This document shows, one piece after another, positions 33,895 to 43,144 of a stretch of 64,000 bases of DNA (positions are counted from its first letter, which is position 1; each line of letters begins with the position of its first letter). The notes under the pieces are model-generated. The model was not told where the DNA came from, searched no databases, and was given only the letters and a program-made list of their open reading frames with translations. Made by a program: the position numbers and the translations under genes. The stretch is taken from NCBI GenBank assembly GCA_963706905.1, contig CAVPNY010000015.1:434001-498000 (forward strand), in the 5' to 3' direction. Origin of the DNA: CAVPNY01 sp963706905 (GTDB lineage Bacteria; Chloroflexota; Anaerolineae; Anaerolineales; UBA4823).

Positions 33895-35109
33895 TTATCG
33901 GTTGATCACAGGTAAGAAAGTCGCTTTAGATTCAATAAGAACGGATAGTTCACCGGTAAGCAGATCGGTAAAGTATAGATTACCATCCTGGTCTTCGCCG
34001 AAAGTAGGGATCAGCTGGTCTGTATTGAGCAATACCCGCTCAAACCAGTCACCGCCAGCGTTTTGCAGTCCCCAGATCTTGCCGCTGCAGAAATCCGCGA
34101 AGATATAAATCCCCTGCCAGTCGGGATTTGGTCCACGGTAGACATATCCGCCTGTAACTGAGCATTGATCGGCTTCGTGGGTAGCATATTCAAAGACAGG
34201 CGGCGTCATACCGCTGTCGTCACAGGTATCCGCGTTGTAACAGTGGGTTCCTTCCAGGACATTCCAGCCATAATTCTCTCCGCCTGAACTGGCGCTAGGT
34301 TGAAAATCAACTTCCTCCCAGCTGGACTGACCGACATCGCCAATGAACAGGTCGCCGGTCTGGCGGTCAAAGGAAAATCGCCAGGGGTTGCGCAAACCCA
34401 AGGCCCAGATTTCGGGAAGGTAACCGGGTGTACCAATGAAGGGATTAGCGGGTGGCACCTGGTAGGGATCAACTCCAGATTCGACATCGATGCGCAAGAT
34501 TTTTCCCAGCAAAGAGTTGGGGTCCTGTGCATTCAGGTCAGGATCGCCGGTTCCGCCGCCATCTCCAGTGCCGATATATAGATAACCATCTGGGCCAAAG
34601 GCAAGCTGTCCACCATTGTGGTTCTGACGTCCTGGATGCTCAAGTATCAGGATCAACTCTTCGCTATCTGGATCAGCGCTATTGGCATCGCTCCCCAGAT
34701 AGAAACGTGAAATCCGATTGTATCCATCGTCGCTGTCGAAAGGGAAGGTGTAATAGACATAAAAATAATCTTTTTCAGACCCAAAGCCAGGGGGGAAGAC
34801 AACACTGAGCAGGCCTTCTTCGTTTCCCACTGATTGCACCCGGTCGGTGATATCCAGGAAGGTGGTTTCGATTGTGCCATTCTGGATGATCTGAATTCTG
34901 CCAGCTCGCTCAACAACGAAGATGCGTCCGCTGTCGTCGCCAGCATGGGTGACATAGACAGGTTTATCCAACCCAGTGGCGACAGTTTTAGAGCCCAGGC
35001 GCGGCCAATCAATGTCTGGCTGCGCGGAAGCGTTCTTGATTGAGCCGGATAGCAGGCTGACGAGGGTGATCAGACAGATTTGAACAAGCAGGGAATACTT
35101 AGGTTTCAT
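33895..35109 (-). CDS. Secreted sugar-dehydrogenase-like beta-propeller protein
   Basis: 404 residues from the ATG at 35109 (GGAGAAATC site; an upstream ATG at 35136 adds non-signal residues). A signal peptide covers about 1-29. The six-bladed soluble-glucose-dehydrogenase/HHIP fold follows: GLDKPVYVTHAGDDSGRIFVV, NEEGLLSVVFPPGFG, GGQLAFGPDGYLYIGTGDGG, ALGLRNPWRFSFD, VTGGYVYRGP and GIYIFADFCSG. Family members oxidise aldoses with PQQ, but many are of unknown activity. The protein ends in TFLPVINR, similar to a short motif in the metzincin. It is the last gene of the alaS-side run. Confidence 0.85.
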   Translation of the reverse strand: MKPKYSLLVQICLITLVSLLSGSIKNASAQPDIDWPRLGSKTVATGLDKPVYVTHAGDDSGRIFVVERAGRIQIIQNGTIETTFLDITDRVQSVGNEEGLLSVVFPPGFGSEKDYFYVYYTFPFDSDDGYNRISRFYLGSDANSADPDSEELILILEHPGRQNHNGGQLAFGPDGYLYIGTGDGGGTGDPDLNAQDPNSLLGKILRIDVESGVDPYQVPPANPFIGTPGYLPEIWALGLRNPWRFSFDRQTGDLFIGDVGQSSWEEVDFQPSASSGGENYGWNVLEGTHCYNADTCDDSGMTPPVFEYATHEADQCSVTGGYVYRGPNPDWQGIYIFADFCSGKIWGLQNAGGDWFERVLLNTDQLIPTFGEDQDGNLYFTDLLTGELSVLIESKATFLPVINR

Positions 35110-35197
35110 CACGATTTCTCCAATACCAATACACATACCAGAAAGTGGATAAATTAGATAGGGGAAATAAGTTTTAGATTATATCCGATTGCATCAA

Positions 35198-36340
35198 TCA
35201 TGGGCAGGCGTTCTGGACATGCTCCTCGAAGGTCTCGGCGAAGCGATGCTCGCCTGAACCATCACAGGCCGCGCGGAAATAATAATAGCTGGCCTGTGCC
35301 GGGAAAGCCACTGCTTTCAAGGCAACGGAGCCAGGATTGGCGATCGGTCCGGGTGGTAAACTGCCATAGAGGTATGTATTATAGGGTGAGTCAACCTGGA
35401 GATCATCCAGGCTGAGAGGGTTCTTCCACCAGGTCTCACTTGCTTCCTGGTAGCCCAGGGCGTATTGAACGGTTGAGTCGGCTTCCAGGGGCATACTGAT
35501 CGCCAGCCGGTTAAGAAAGACTGAGGCAATCAGGGGCATCTCATCCTCGACAACAGTTTCACGTTCTACGATAGATGCCAGGATAACAGCATCATAGATA
35601 TCCAATCCTTGCTGTTCGAATCCTGAAAGGAGATCAGGTGTTAATTGCGCCTGAAATGCATCCAGCAAGAATGCGATCACATCATCAGGAGTAGACTCGC
35701 GTGGCAGGCGGTAAGAGCCTGGGAAGAATAACCCCTCCAGGGAATTGCCCTCTGGTAGTTGGTCCAGAAAAGGAAAACCATCTGGTCTACCTTGAGCGGC
35801 AGCCAGGAACGCGTCTGGGCTGAATTCCAGGCCAGAAGTTGGCAGTGTGGCGGCGATCTCTTCCATCCGCCAGCCGTCCAGGATTGTAAGGGTGATTTCC
35901 TTAGGAGTAGCGTCTTGTAAGTTGCTGGCGATCTCAAGCGGGGTCGCCTGAGGACTTAAGCTGTATTGGCCGGCCTGCAGGGTGGTATCAAAGCCGCGAT
36001 ATACCAGGTAATCTGTGAAAATGGCTGCGTTTGGGATCAGGCGCGCCTCTTCCAGGCGTTCGGCAATCGCGGCTGGAGATTCGCCCAGAATGATCTCGAA
36101 AGGTTGCTCAACGCCGAAGGCCTCGCTGGGCTCGGTCAGGTCGTCCTGGTTCAATAACAGGCTGGCAGACAGACGCAAGCGTTGCACAAAACCTAAAGTC
36201 GGGCTGGGGGGACCGTAATGAATCTCAGTTTGATTGGTCAATTCCTGCAAGCCTAGTCGAATTGTAATTGTCGCCAGACAGATCAGAAGCACCAGCCCGA
36301 CGAGCAAGATGAGAGAAAAAGTTGATTTAGATGTTTTCAT
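35198..36340 (-). CDS. mltG: Endolytic murein transglycosylase MltG
   Basis: 380 residues. One membrane helix (about 8-30), then an extracytoplasmic LysM-like region (FEIILGESPAAIAERLEEARLI) and the YceG catalytic domain: ASIVERETVVEDEMPLIASVFLNRL with the catalytic Glu, then LEADSTVQYALGY and SPYNTYLYGSLPPGPIANPG. It cuts nascent peptidoglycan strands in the membrane. Order alaS-ruvX-mltG is conserved in Firmicutes (alaS-yrzL-yrrK-yrzB-yrrL in Bacillus). Confidence 0.95.
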   Translation of the reverse strand: MKTSKSTFSLILLVGLVLLICLATITIRLGLQELTNQTEIHYGPPSPTLGFVQRLRLSASLLLNQDDLTEPSEAFGVEQPFEIILGESPAAIAERLEEARLIPNAAIFTDYLVYRGFDTTLQAGQYSLSPQATPLEIASNLQDATPKEITLTILDGWRMEEIAATLPTSGLEFSPDAFLAAAQGRPDGFPFLDQLPEGNSLEGLFFPGSYRLPRESTPDDVIAFLLDAFQAQLTPDLLSGFEQQGLDIYDAVILASIVERETVVEDEMPLIASVFLNRLAISMPLEADSTVQYALGYQEASETWWKNPLSLDDLQVDSPYNTYLYGSLPPGPIANPGSVALKAVAFPAQASYYYFRAACDGSGEHRFAETFEEHVQNACP

Positions 36341-36386
36341 CTGTTTTGAGCAATCAGATCAGGAACGGTGCTGATCAAGGCCTCTT

Positions 36387-36812
36387 TCAGGACCTGTCAG
36401 CAGGGAGCGCATCTAGAAAGGATTGTAGAATTACGGTGGCAGCCAGCTCATCCAGGTGGCCGCGGCGTTTTCGCCGGGAAGATCCAAGCGCCCGGCGGGC
36501 AGCCAGGGCGGACTGAGTGCTATCCGCCTCGTCCCACAGCACGACTGGCAGGCTGGTTTGTCCGCGGATGGCGGCAGCCAGGCGAGAAGCACGGCGGCCT
36601 TCCTGCGTCGGTTGACCTTCCTCGTCGAGAGATTGGCCGACAACAATTAATCCTGCCTGATTTTCGACGGCTATTGCTGCGATTGCAGCAGCATCCACTG
36701 GACGGGAAATATGCCCGATCACTGTCAACGGATTGGCAATTGTCCCCGACAGATCGCTGATCGCCAGGCCGAGCCGTTTTGCTCCAGGATCAATGCCCAG
36801 GACTCGCATCAT
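36387..36812 (-). CDS. ruvX: RNase H-fold protein RuvX/YqgF, putative pre-16S rRNA nuclease
   Basis: 141 residues: GIDPGAKRLGLAISD carries the first catalytic Asp, then IVVGQSLDEEGQP and LPVVLWDEADST, and the last Asp lies in RRGHLDELAATVIL. It is thought to trim 16S rRNA 5' ends or act on Holliday junctions. The ATG is preceded by AAAGGA. It lies 46 bp before mltG. Confidence 0.94.
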   Translation of the reverse strand: MMRVLGIDPGAKRLGLAISDLSGTIANPLTVIGHISRPVDAAAIAAIAVENQAGLIVVGQSLDEEGQPTQEGRRASRLAAAIRGQTSLPVVLWDEADSTQSALAARRALGSSRRKRRGHLDELAATVILQSFLDALPADRS

Positions 36813-36869
36813 GATTTCCTTTATGCAAGCAGAGTATACCTGCCTCGGATGGCGCTGATAAGTAATAGG

Positions 36870-38366
36870 TCACGGCTCACTCACAATAGAAATTCGGAAA
36901 GGTAGGAACGGCATGCGCGGCCACCAGGACGGGGACATTAAAATAGTGGGCGGCCTGGCGAGTGGCAAAGCCTCGACCAGGCGCTGGCTAGCTTGAAGAG
37001 GCGAAAGCCCGATAGCCAGTTGAGTGGCTTGCTCATCCATAACCTCAGCCTCGGTTTTCCGCTGCGCCTTCATTCGCCACTGGTAAGTCGAATCATCACT
37101 CCTTTCCGGGCTGGAGAGGTGGTTGATATCTAAGGAACCTGGGACTGGCGAGTAACCATCCTGCAGGTTGGCATCCAGGATCGCGGTTGCCAGCGTGCTC
37201 AGATCGCTCTCTTTCACAATGGGTGCCTGATATTCAAGGCGCAATTTTAATGTCAGATTGTTAGCAGGTTGAGCGTCGTCTGGATCGTAAATCATCTCCA
37301 GGATCTGGGTCTGAATGGGTAGTTCTGTGAGCAGAATGTCGCCTGGATCTAGGCCGGATTGGATTTCTTGTAAGGCGCTCTGTCTGAGAGCAGTTTCCAG
37401 GCGATTACGCAAACGGCTTTGGTCGAGGGGCGATGCGGCGGGACTGGCTAGGTCGCTACCACCGGTAGTTGGCTGTGGGTTTGTTACGGTTAACTCAACT
37501 CCCAACGGACCCTCAATTGCCTGGATTTTCCCGGCAGCAAGGTTGCTCTGGCTGCCAGGTTGCAAGGCCTCGATAGGCAAGTTCAGCGTTCGACCTGGGC
37601 CAGACGAGACACTGCCGCCTCGCCTGGTGGCAAAGCGCACTGATCCGTCTTGGGTGGTGATCACGAGGTCGGCAGGAATAGCAACTGAATGATCGGTGAG
37701 GTTCGTGAACACCGCTGAACCAGAAGCGGTTTGATCTGGAATGTTGATCCTGCCGCTGGTTTCGATCGAATCCTGACCTTCAACAATCACATTCACTGTG
37801 TGGATTGGTATTTGGCCAGATAGGTTGATGCGCTGCAATGACTCGCTCGCCTCGATCTGCAGCGTGACATCTTGAGATTGGATTTGAGGGGACAGGTGGA
37901 CGTCCGCGCTGGGCAGCAGCACTGCGGCGATGGATAACAGCGCTAGGACCCCCAGGCTAAATAAGGCCAGGCGTGACAGAGTTGATGGGGGAGTCACTTC
38001 CCGTTTCGGTCGTTCGAGCGATCGGACAGCCGGGCGGTCTGAGACGGTTTGAAGGATTTTTTCCTTGCGATCCAGGCGGGCTGGACGCCGCCAGTGCGAT
38101 TCCTGAGCTTGGCGGACAGATTCGAAAACCTGGATACCTAACTGGCTGGCATTGAAGTGGACGTCTGTGTCGTGGGACACCAGCGCCAGCTGGACTCCCA
38201 GCATATGGCTGTGTCTCTGCAAAAGGATGAGATCGAGCTTGCGAGTCAGGATTCGCCCTTTTACTGGCCAAACCAACAACATGCGCCTGGCTTGACTCCA
38301 GCCCATCTTATCGCGGGTGGAGATGGCGTCATCGTGATCCTCAAGCTGGATGATATGTGTTTTCAC
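36870..38366 (-). CDS. Membrane protein with baseplate-J-like extracytoplasmic domain
   Basis: 498 residues. A soluble N-terminal part (about 1-110; RRMLLVWPVKGRILTRKLDL, LALVSHDTDVHFNASQLG), one membrane helix (about 132-152, LALFSLGVLALLSIAAVLLP), then a large outer region. Residues about 195-330 match the baseplate J/gp47-type domain (SGSAVFTNLTDHSVAIPADL, VRFATRRGG, GSQSNLAAGKIQAI, LTVTNPQPTTGG). It starts immediately after the alaS stop and precedes ruvX, the slot held by yrzL/ireB in Firmicutes, so a cell-envelope role linked to mltG is possible (inference). No phage genes are nearby. Confidence 0.7.
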   Translation of the reverse strand: MKTHIIQLEDHDDAISTRDKMGWSQARRMLLVWPVKGRILTRKLDLILLQRHSHMLGVQLALVSHDTDVHFNASQLGIQVFESVRQAQESHWRRPARLDRKEKILQTVSDRPAVRSLERPKREVTPPSTLSRLALFSLGVLALLSIAAVLLPSADVHLSPQIQSQDVTLQIEASESLQRINLSGQIPIHTVNVIVEGQDSIETSGRINIPDQTASGSAVFTNLTDHSVAIPADLVITTQDGSVRFATRRGGSVSSGPGRTLNLPIEALQPGSQSNLAAGKIQAIEGPLGVELTVTNPQPTTGGSDLASPAASPLDQSRLRNRLETALRQSALQEIQSGLDPGDILLTELPIQTQILEMIYDPDDAQPANNLTLKLRLEYQAPIVKESDLSTLATAILDANLQDGYSPVPGSLDINHLSSPERSDDSTYQWRMKAQRKTEAEVMDEQATQLAIGLSPLQASQRLVEALPLARPPTILMSPSWWPRMPFLPFRISIVSEP

Positions 38367-41111
38367 TTATGGGGTCAATTTGTCCTGGACCCAGGTGACC
38401 ACGCCTGACAGTGCTTTAGGGAGTTGACTGGCATCTTTTCCACCAGCCTGGGCCAGCGTGGGACGACCACCACCGCTGCCTCCTAAAGGCTGGGATATCG
38501 CCTTAACGAGCTCTCCGGCGTGTAAACCGCGTTTGACCAGATCTTCTGTCACTGCGGCGATCAGAATTGGCCGGTCATCGATAACGGAGGCCAAAACCAC
38601 TACACCACTGGGATAACGTTGACGAAACCGATCGGTCATCTGTCGCAGGGTGTCCGCATCGGCGCCGGGAAGGGTGGTTGCCAGTATTGGGACATCGGCC
38701 ACGCGAGCAACCGAGTCTAACTGGCTGGAAAATTCTGTCAAAACCATTTCCTGACGCTGAATAGAAATTTGTCGGCGTGCTTCGGCCAGCACGTCGAGCA
38801 GTCCCTGGGCCTTAAGGGGCAATTGTTCCGGGGTTGTCTCCAACAAAGCAGCAGCCTGGCTGAGCAGGCTGAAACGGCGCTGGATTAATTCATAAGCGCT
38901 TCGCCCGGTGACTGCCTCGATCCGGCGTAGACCCGCACCGACGCTGCTTTCGCTGGTGATCAGAAAGACGCCGATATCACCTGTCTCGCCGACATGCGTG
39001 CCGCCGCATAATTCATAGGAAAAGGGATCTGCGCTTCCGATGGCGATCGTGCGCACTGTCTCACCGTATTTTTCACCGAAGAGAGCTGTGGCGCCTTCTG
39101 AGATAGCCTGTTGCAATGGCTTGAGGACGATGCTAAGATGATAATTGTCCAGGATGTTCCGATTGACTCCTATCTCAATGTGCATTAATTGATCTGTCGT
39201 CAGCGCTTCAGGGTGGGTGAAGTCGAAGCGCAGCCGGTCTGGTGCAACTAATGATCCAGCCTGACGGGCGTGATCGCCAAGCACCGCGCGTAGTTCAGCG
39301 TGGAGAAGGTGAGTGGCGGTGTGGTTGCGCATAATATCCCGGCGGCGGTTGGCGTCAACACTGCCGATAGCCTCGTCGTCTATTACCGGGGTGCCCCGTG
39401 AGACTACACCCTCGTGGATGATCAAACCAGCAACCGGGCGGCGCGTGTCTTCGACGCGAATCTCCCAGGCCAGTTCTCCAGCTGAAACAATTACACCGGT
39501 ATCTGAGACCTGTCCGCCGGCCTCCACATAAAAACAGGTTTCGGGGAGGATAGCTTCAACCCGCTCACCGGGTTGAGCAGAATCAACAGCCTGTCCATCC
39601 TTTATCAAGGCAAGAAGTGGGCCTTCGACTTCCAGGCTGCTATATGGGTCGTAGGAGACCCCTTCGCCACCCAGCTTGCCTTCATTGACAATATTGGTGA
39701 GCAACTGCCGGTAGAATTCGACGCCTTCATCACCGAGAGGGCCAAATGCCTCTCCCGCACCGGATGCAACCCGGTGTTCCTGCATGGCTGCGGTGAAACC
39801 ATGCTCATCAACGTCCAGATTTTGTTCCCGGGCAATATCGCGTGTGATCTCCAATGGTAGACCAAATGTAGCGTACAGGTCGAAAGCAGAATCACCGGGT
39901 AAAACGTGCTCGTTTGTCTCTTTCAACCTGGTCAGCATCATTTCAAGCTTAGCTACCCCGCCCTCAACGGTGCGCTGAAAACGCTTTTCCTCACGCGTCA
40001 GGTTATCCAGGATAGTCTGGCGATTGCGCGCCAGCTCAGTATAAAAAGACCCGTATGTCTGAATGACCGATTCCGCTACTTTTGCCAGGAAGGGTTCTTT
40101 GAGCCCGATCAGGCTGCCAAATCGGGCAGCTCGGCGGATGATCATCCGGCAGACATAATTGCGCCCAGTGTTCCCGGGGACAACCCCATCGGCAATTAAA
40201 AACGCGGCAGTGCGGGCATGATCAGCAATGACCCGGTAGGGGGTAAGATTGGCTGCTCGTTCTTCAGGGCTGTCGCTGGTCAATTGCTGAACAGTGTCCA
40301 TCATCGGGGAGAGAAAATCAGTTTTATAATCTGAATCCACTCCTTGCAGCACCTGGGCGATACGTTCCAGGCCCATACCGGTATCAACATGCTTGGCAGG
40401 CAGCACTTCCAGGCTGGTCGGTCCTGAGCGATTGTATTGGATAAAGACCAGATTCCAAAGTTCCAGGAAACGAGTACAGTCTGGTAAATTGACCGCGCAA
40501 TGATGGTCAGGTGTATTCTCAAAGGCACACTGCCCAGGCCCTAAATCAAGATGGATTTCGCTGTTTGGCCCACATGGACCGGTCTCGGCCATCTCCCAGA
40601 AGTTATCTTTGCGGCCAAAGAAGAGGATGTGGCTGGGATCTAAGCCAGGTTGCACACGCCAGTAATTAGCCGCTTCGTCGTCACGTTCAATATCACCTTT
40701 ATCATCCTCAAAGCAGGTCGCCCACAACTTCTCCTTGGGCAGTCCCCACACCCGGGTCAGCAGGTCCCAGGCCCATTGGATGGCCTCTTTTTTATAATAG
40801 TCTCCGAAAGACCAATTTCCTAACATCTCGAAGAAAGTGTGATGGGTGTCGTCGCGGCCAACATCATCGAGGTCGTTGTGTTTACCAGCCACGCGCACGC
40901 ACTTTTGGGAGTTGACCGCGCGGTTATATGCACGTACATCGGTCCCCAGAAAAACGTCCTTGAATTGAACCATGCCAGCGTTGGTAAAAAGCAGGGTCTG
41001 GTCGCTACCAGGTACGAGCGAAGAGGACGGGACAAATGTATGCCCCCGCTCGACGAAATAATCAATGAAAGATTGCCGGATCTCAGTCCCAGTTAATCGA
41101 TGGTTATGCAT
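38367..41111 (-). CDS. alaS: Alanyl-tRNA synthetase
   Basis: 914 residues from ATG 41111 (MHNHRLTGTEIRQSF, preceded by CAGGAGC; the frame open to 41162 is leader sequence and overlaps the -10 box). The catalytic core shows DDVGRDDTHHTFFEMLGNWS and GMGLERIAQVLQG. The editing domain has HTATHLLHAELRAVLG and CGGTHVGETGDIGVF, supplying the four metal ligands. The C-Ala/DHHA1 domain ends with GGSGGGRPTLAQAGG. Full length. No T-box was found in the short leader. Confidence 0.96.
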   Translation of the reverse strand: MHNHRLTGTEIRQSFIDYFVERGHTFVPSSSLVPGSDQTLLFTNAGMVQFKDVFLGTDVRAYNRAVNSQKCVRVAGKHNDLDDVGRDDTHHTFFEMLGNWSFGDYYKKEAIQWAWDLLTRVWGLPKEKLWATCFEDDKGDIERDDEAANYWRVQPGLDPSHILFFGRKDNFWEMAETGPCGPNSEIHLDLGPGQCAFENTPDHHCAVNLPDCTRFLELWNLVFIQYNRSGPTSLEVLPAKHVDTGMGLERIAQVLQGVDSDYKTDFLSPMMDTVQQLTSDSPEERAANLTPYRVIADHARTAAFLIADGVVPGNTGRNYVCRMIIRRAARFGSLIGLKEPFLAKVAESVIQTYGSFYTELARNRQTILDNLTREEKRFQRTVEGGVAKLEMMLTRLKETNEHVLPGDSAFDLYATFGLPLEITRDIAREQNLDVDEHGFTAAMQEHRVASGAGEAFGPLGDEGVEFYRQLLTNIVNEGKLGGEGVSYDPYSSLEVEGPLLALIKDGQAVDSAQPGERVEAILPETCFYVEAGGQVSDTGVIVSAGELAWEIRVEDTRRPVAGLIIHEGVVSRGTPVIDDEAIGSVDANRRRDIMRNHTATHLLHAELRAVLGDHARQAGSLVAPDRLRFDFTHPEALTTDQLMHIEIGVNRNILDNYHLSIVLKPLQQAISEGATALFGEKYGETVRTIAIGSADPFSYELCGGTHVGETGDIGVFLITSESSVGAGLRRIEAVTGRSAYELIQRRFSLLSQAAALLETTPEQLPLKAQGLLDVLAEARRQISIQRQEMVLTEFSSQLDSVARVADVPILATTLPGADADTLRQMTDRFRQRYPSGVVVLASVIDDRPILIAAVTEDLVKRGLHAGELVKAISQPLGGSGGGRPTLAQAGGKDASQLPKALSGVVTWVQDKLTP

Positions 41112-41141
41112 AAAAGCTCCTGGATAAGAATGCGAGATCAA

Positions 41142-41147
41142 ATTATA
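41142..41147 (-). promoter_or_regulatory. -10 box (TATAAT) for alaS
   Basis: TATAAT on the minus strand, giving a leader of about 25 nt with a normal ribosome site before the ATG at 41111. The -35 is unclear. Confidence 0.5.
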
Positions 41148-41280
41148 CCAAGGAGAAACCAATGATTACCGAAGCTGTCTTTCTTAATCACCTTCCATGT
41201 GCTCTTTCGATGCGAGAAGATCTCACATATCAAAATTTCCTCGCTTCTAACCTGAATCTGATCGAGGATAAGTTCTGAGA

Positions 41281-41286
41281 TATAAT
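41281..41286 (+). promoter_or_regulatory. -10 box (TATAAT) of the glycosyltransferase operon
   Basis: Perfect TATAAT 6 nt before a short leader reading frame (ATG 41293). CTGATC lies 17 nt upstream as a poor -35. Confidence 0.5.
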
Positions 41287-41292
41287 CATCGG

Positions 41293-41325
41293 ATGCTGGC
41301 GGTTAAGGAGGTACGTGTTGAATAA
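41293..41325 (+). CDS. Ten-residue leader peptide overlapping the glycosyltransferase start
   Basis: The frame MLAVKEVRVE begins 6 nt after a TATAAT box and stops at 41325, seven bases past the likely TTG start (41318) of the glycosyltransferase. The strong ribosome site AAGGAGGT (41305-41312) lies within it. If translated, it would couple or regulate translation of the next gene. Existence is inferred only from position. Confidence 0.35.
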   Translation: MLAVKEVRVE

Positions 41326-42094
41326 TGCCCTTCAAAAGGCTCGAAACCCCCAAGCAGAATCATACCCTGATCTTACTACCTCCCCTACTCGGACCATCGC
41401 GGCTATCATCCCAGCTTACAACGAAGCTGGCAGGATCAGACGGGTTCTGCAAACCTTGCATGATGTCAGGCAACTGGGAGAGATCATTGTCGTGGATGAT
41501 GGTTCTTCAGACGCCACAGCTCAAGAAAGCCGCCTGGAGGCTGAATCTGATTCCCGCATCCGTCTGATTATCCAGCCAACCAATATGGGAAAAGGCCAGG
41601 CGATCTTCTCAGGTTGGCAAGCTACCCGGGCGAATTGCCTGTTAATGCTGGATGCTGACTTGTGCGGTCTGACGAGCCAGCACATCGTTGAATTGTATCA
41701 ACCTGTTCTGGCTGGACAGGCAGATATGACGGTTGGGCTTTTTCACGGGGGATATTGGAGGACCGATCTTTCACATTGGGCAACTCCCTGGTTGAGCGGC
41801 CAGCGGTGTTTCCGTGCCGATCTCTTGAAGAAGATCTCTTGGGAGGCGGCGGCTGGATATGGGATCGAAACTGCCCTGACCGTGGCTGCCCAACTGAATG
41901 ATTGGAAGATCGTAAAAGTACCGTGGCGAGGGGCGTGGCATATACCCAGCGAAGACCGGCGTGGTTTTTGGCGAGGCATGGGCAGGCGGAGCATGATGTA
42001 CCTTCAGATTATTAGGGCCTGGTATGTTGCAGGTGGCCCAATGTGCCTTGGAATCCGATTCGGCCGGAAATCGCGGGTAAGCAACCTGAATTGA
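41318..42094 (+). CDS. Family-2 glycosyltransferase
   Basis: 258 residues from TTG 41318 (AAGGAGGT 5 nt upstream; GTG 41315 is too close to that site). The GT-A fold motifs are IPAYNEAGRIRRVLQTL, EIIVVDDGSSDAT, NMGKGQAIFSGW and LMLDADLCGL with the DxD-like metal site. It has no obvious membrane helices at the C-terminus, unlike DPM1-type synthases with anchors. The substrate is probably a sugar nucleotide and polyprenyl phosphate or lipid (inference from the flippase-like neighbour). Confidence 0.88.
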   Translation: MNNALQKARNPQAESYPDLTTSPTRTIAAIIPAYNEAGRIRRVLQTLHDVRQLGEIIVVDDGSSDATAQESRLEAESDSRIRLIIQPTNMGKGQAIFSGWQATRANCLLMLDADLCGLTSQHIVELYQPVLAGQADMTVGLFHGGYWRTDLSHWATPWLSGQRCFRADLLKKISWEAAAGYGIETALTVAAQLNDWKIVKVPWRGAWHIPSEDRRGFWRGMGRRSMMYLQIIRAWYVAGGPMCLGIRFGRKSRVSNLN

Positions 42095-42103
42095 TCCATT
42101 TGA

Positions 42104-43144
42104 ATGGATTCTGCACCGATTTCTACTACTGATACCCGGTCGAAACGCTCACCCCGGAAGTATCTGCGGTGGTTGTTGACTGTGGTCTTGTTGGCCTTAC
42201 TGGTTTATTTCTTCTTACCCCTGGTGGGTGAGATCAAGGCTGCGGCAAACTTATTCCGGAATGCAGATTGGAAATGGTTTTGGATTGCGATTGGACTCCA
42301 GGTGGTGTCCTACGGTTTCCTTACCTGGCTTAACGCCTTATCTTTATTGCCATTTCCGGGGAGGATTTCGTTCCTGCGGCTGGCGGGTGTCTTGACCTCG
42401 ATGGCCTTTATTTCGGTTGCAATCCCCAGTGCTGGGGTAAGTGGGATCGCCTTGCGTGTCCATCTGCTCAAGAAACATGGGTATGCTCCTGAGGAATCGC
42501 TCTTTTCCCTGGCGGTTGAATCGACCCTGGAGATTGTCGCCCTGGCCAGTGTTGCCATCCTGGGTATTGGATATCTATTGAAAAGGGGCGGGCTCTCACC
42601 AGGCGAGGTGGTACTACTTGTCCTAACCGGGGTAGCGATCCTGGTTATGATTTTTGCTGCATGGCGCCTGATCAATCACCGTCAGCGCAGCCAGGTACTC
42701 CTGCAACGTTTCCTTACATCATGGAACCGGTTTGGCCACCGCTTGCATACTTTTGATATCCCGCAGTCGGAGCAACGTTTATCCATCTTTCAAGATAACC
42801 TGGCGCAATACCGGGCGGTGTCCCTTGGAGCACTTTTTATGGCGGCATACGGAAAAGTCGTCCTGGATGTGTTGACGATGGGGGCTTGTTTTTACATGTT
42901 CCACTATGCGATTCCTCCGGCGACCCTCTTTGTAGGCTACGGGCTGACCCTGACATTGAGTGGGTTGACTGCTTTGCCTGGAGGGCTGGCAATGACGGAT
43001 GCTTTTGTTCCAGTAATTTTCTCCTGGCTGAATGTCCCGGGAGCGGTAGCCATTGCCGCCGGCCTGACTTACCGCTTGATCGCTTTCTGGCTCGTGCGTT
43101 TTGTCGGGTTTATCAGCTGGGTTTTTCTGGAGGCGCGTTCATGA
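42104..43144 (+). CDS. YbhN/LPG-synthase-type integral membrane protein (flippase-like)
   Basis: 346 residues with about eight membrane helices and the family features LTSMAFISVAIPSAGVSGIAL and LSGLTALPGGLAMTDAFVPVI. It lies 9 bp after the glycosyltransferase and overlaps the next gene by 4 bp (ATGA), in an apparent four-gene operon. Coupling to a GT2 enzyme suggests movement or modification of a glycolipid. Confidence 0.83.
   Translation: MDSAPISTTDTRSKRSPRKYLRWLLTVVLLALLVYFFLPLVGEIKAAANLFRNADWKWFWIAIGLQVVSYGFLTWLNALSLLPFPGRISFLRLAGVLTSMAFISVAIPSAGVSGIALRVHLLKKHGYAPEESLFSLAVESTLEIVALASVAILGIGYLLKRGGLSPGEVVLLVLTGVAILVMIFAAWRLINHRQRSQVLLQRFLTSWNRFGHRLHTFDIPQSEQRLSIFQDNLAQYRAVSLGALFMAAYGKVVLDVLTMGACFYMFHYAIPPATLFVGYGLTLTLSGLTALPGGLAMTDAFVPVIFSWLNVPGAVAIAAGLTYRLIAFWLVRFVGFISWVFLEARS

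Noticed and set aside
36870..38366. Prophage or contractile-injection remnant, from the baseplate-J-like match
   Set aside because: There are no tail, capsid, integrase or lysis genes nearby, and the gene is embedded in a conserved housekeeping block.
42886..43140. Longer start for the spermidine-synthase-like protein at 42886
   Set aside because: It overlaps the flippase-like gene by 259 bp, and the extra residues are not membrane-protein-like. ATG 43141 overlaps the stop in the usual ATGA manner.
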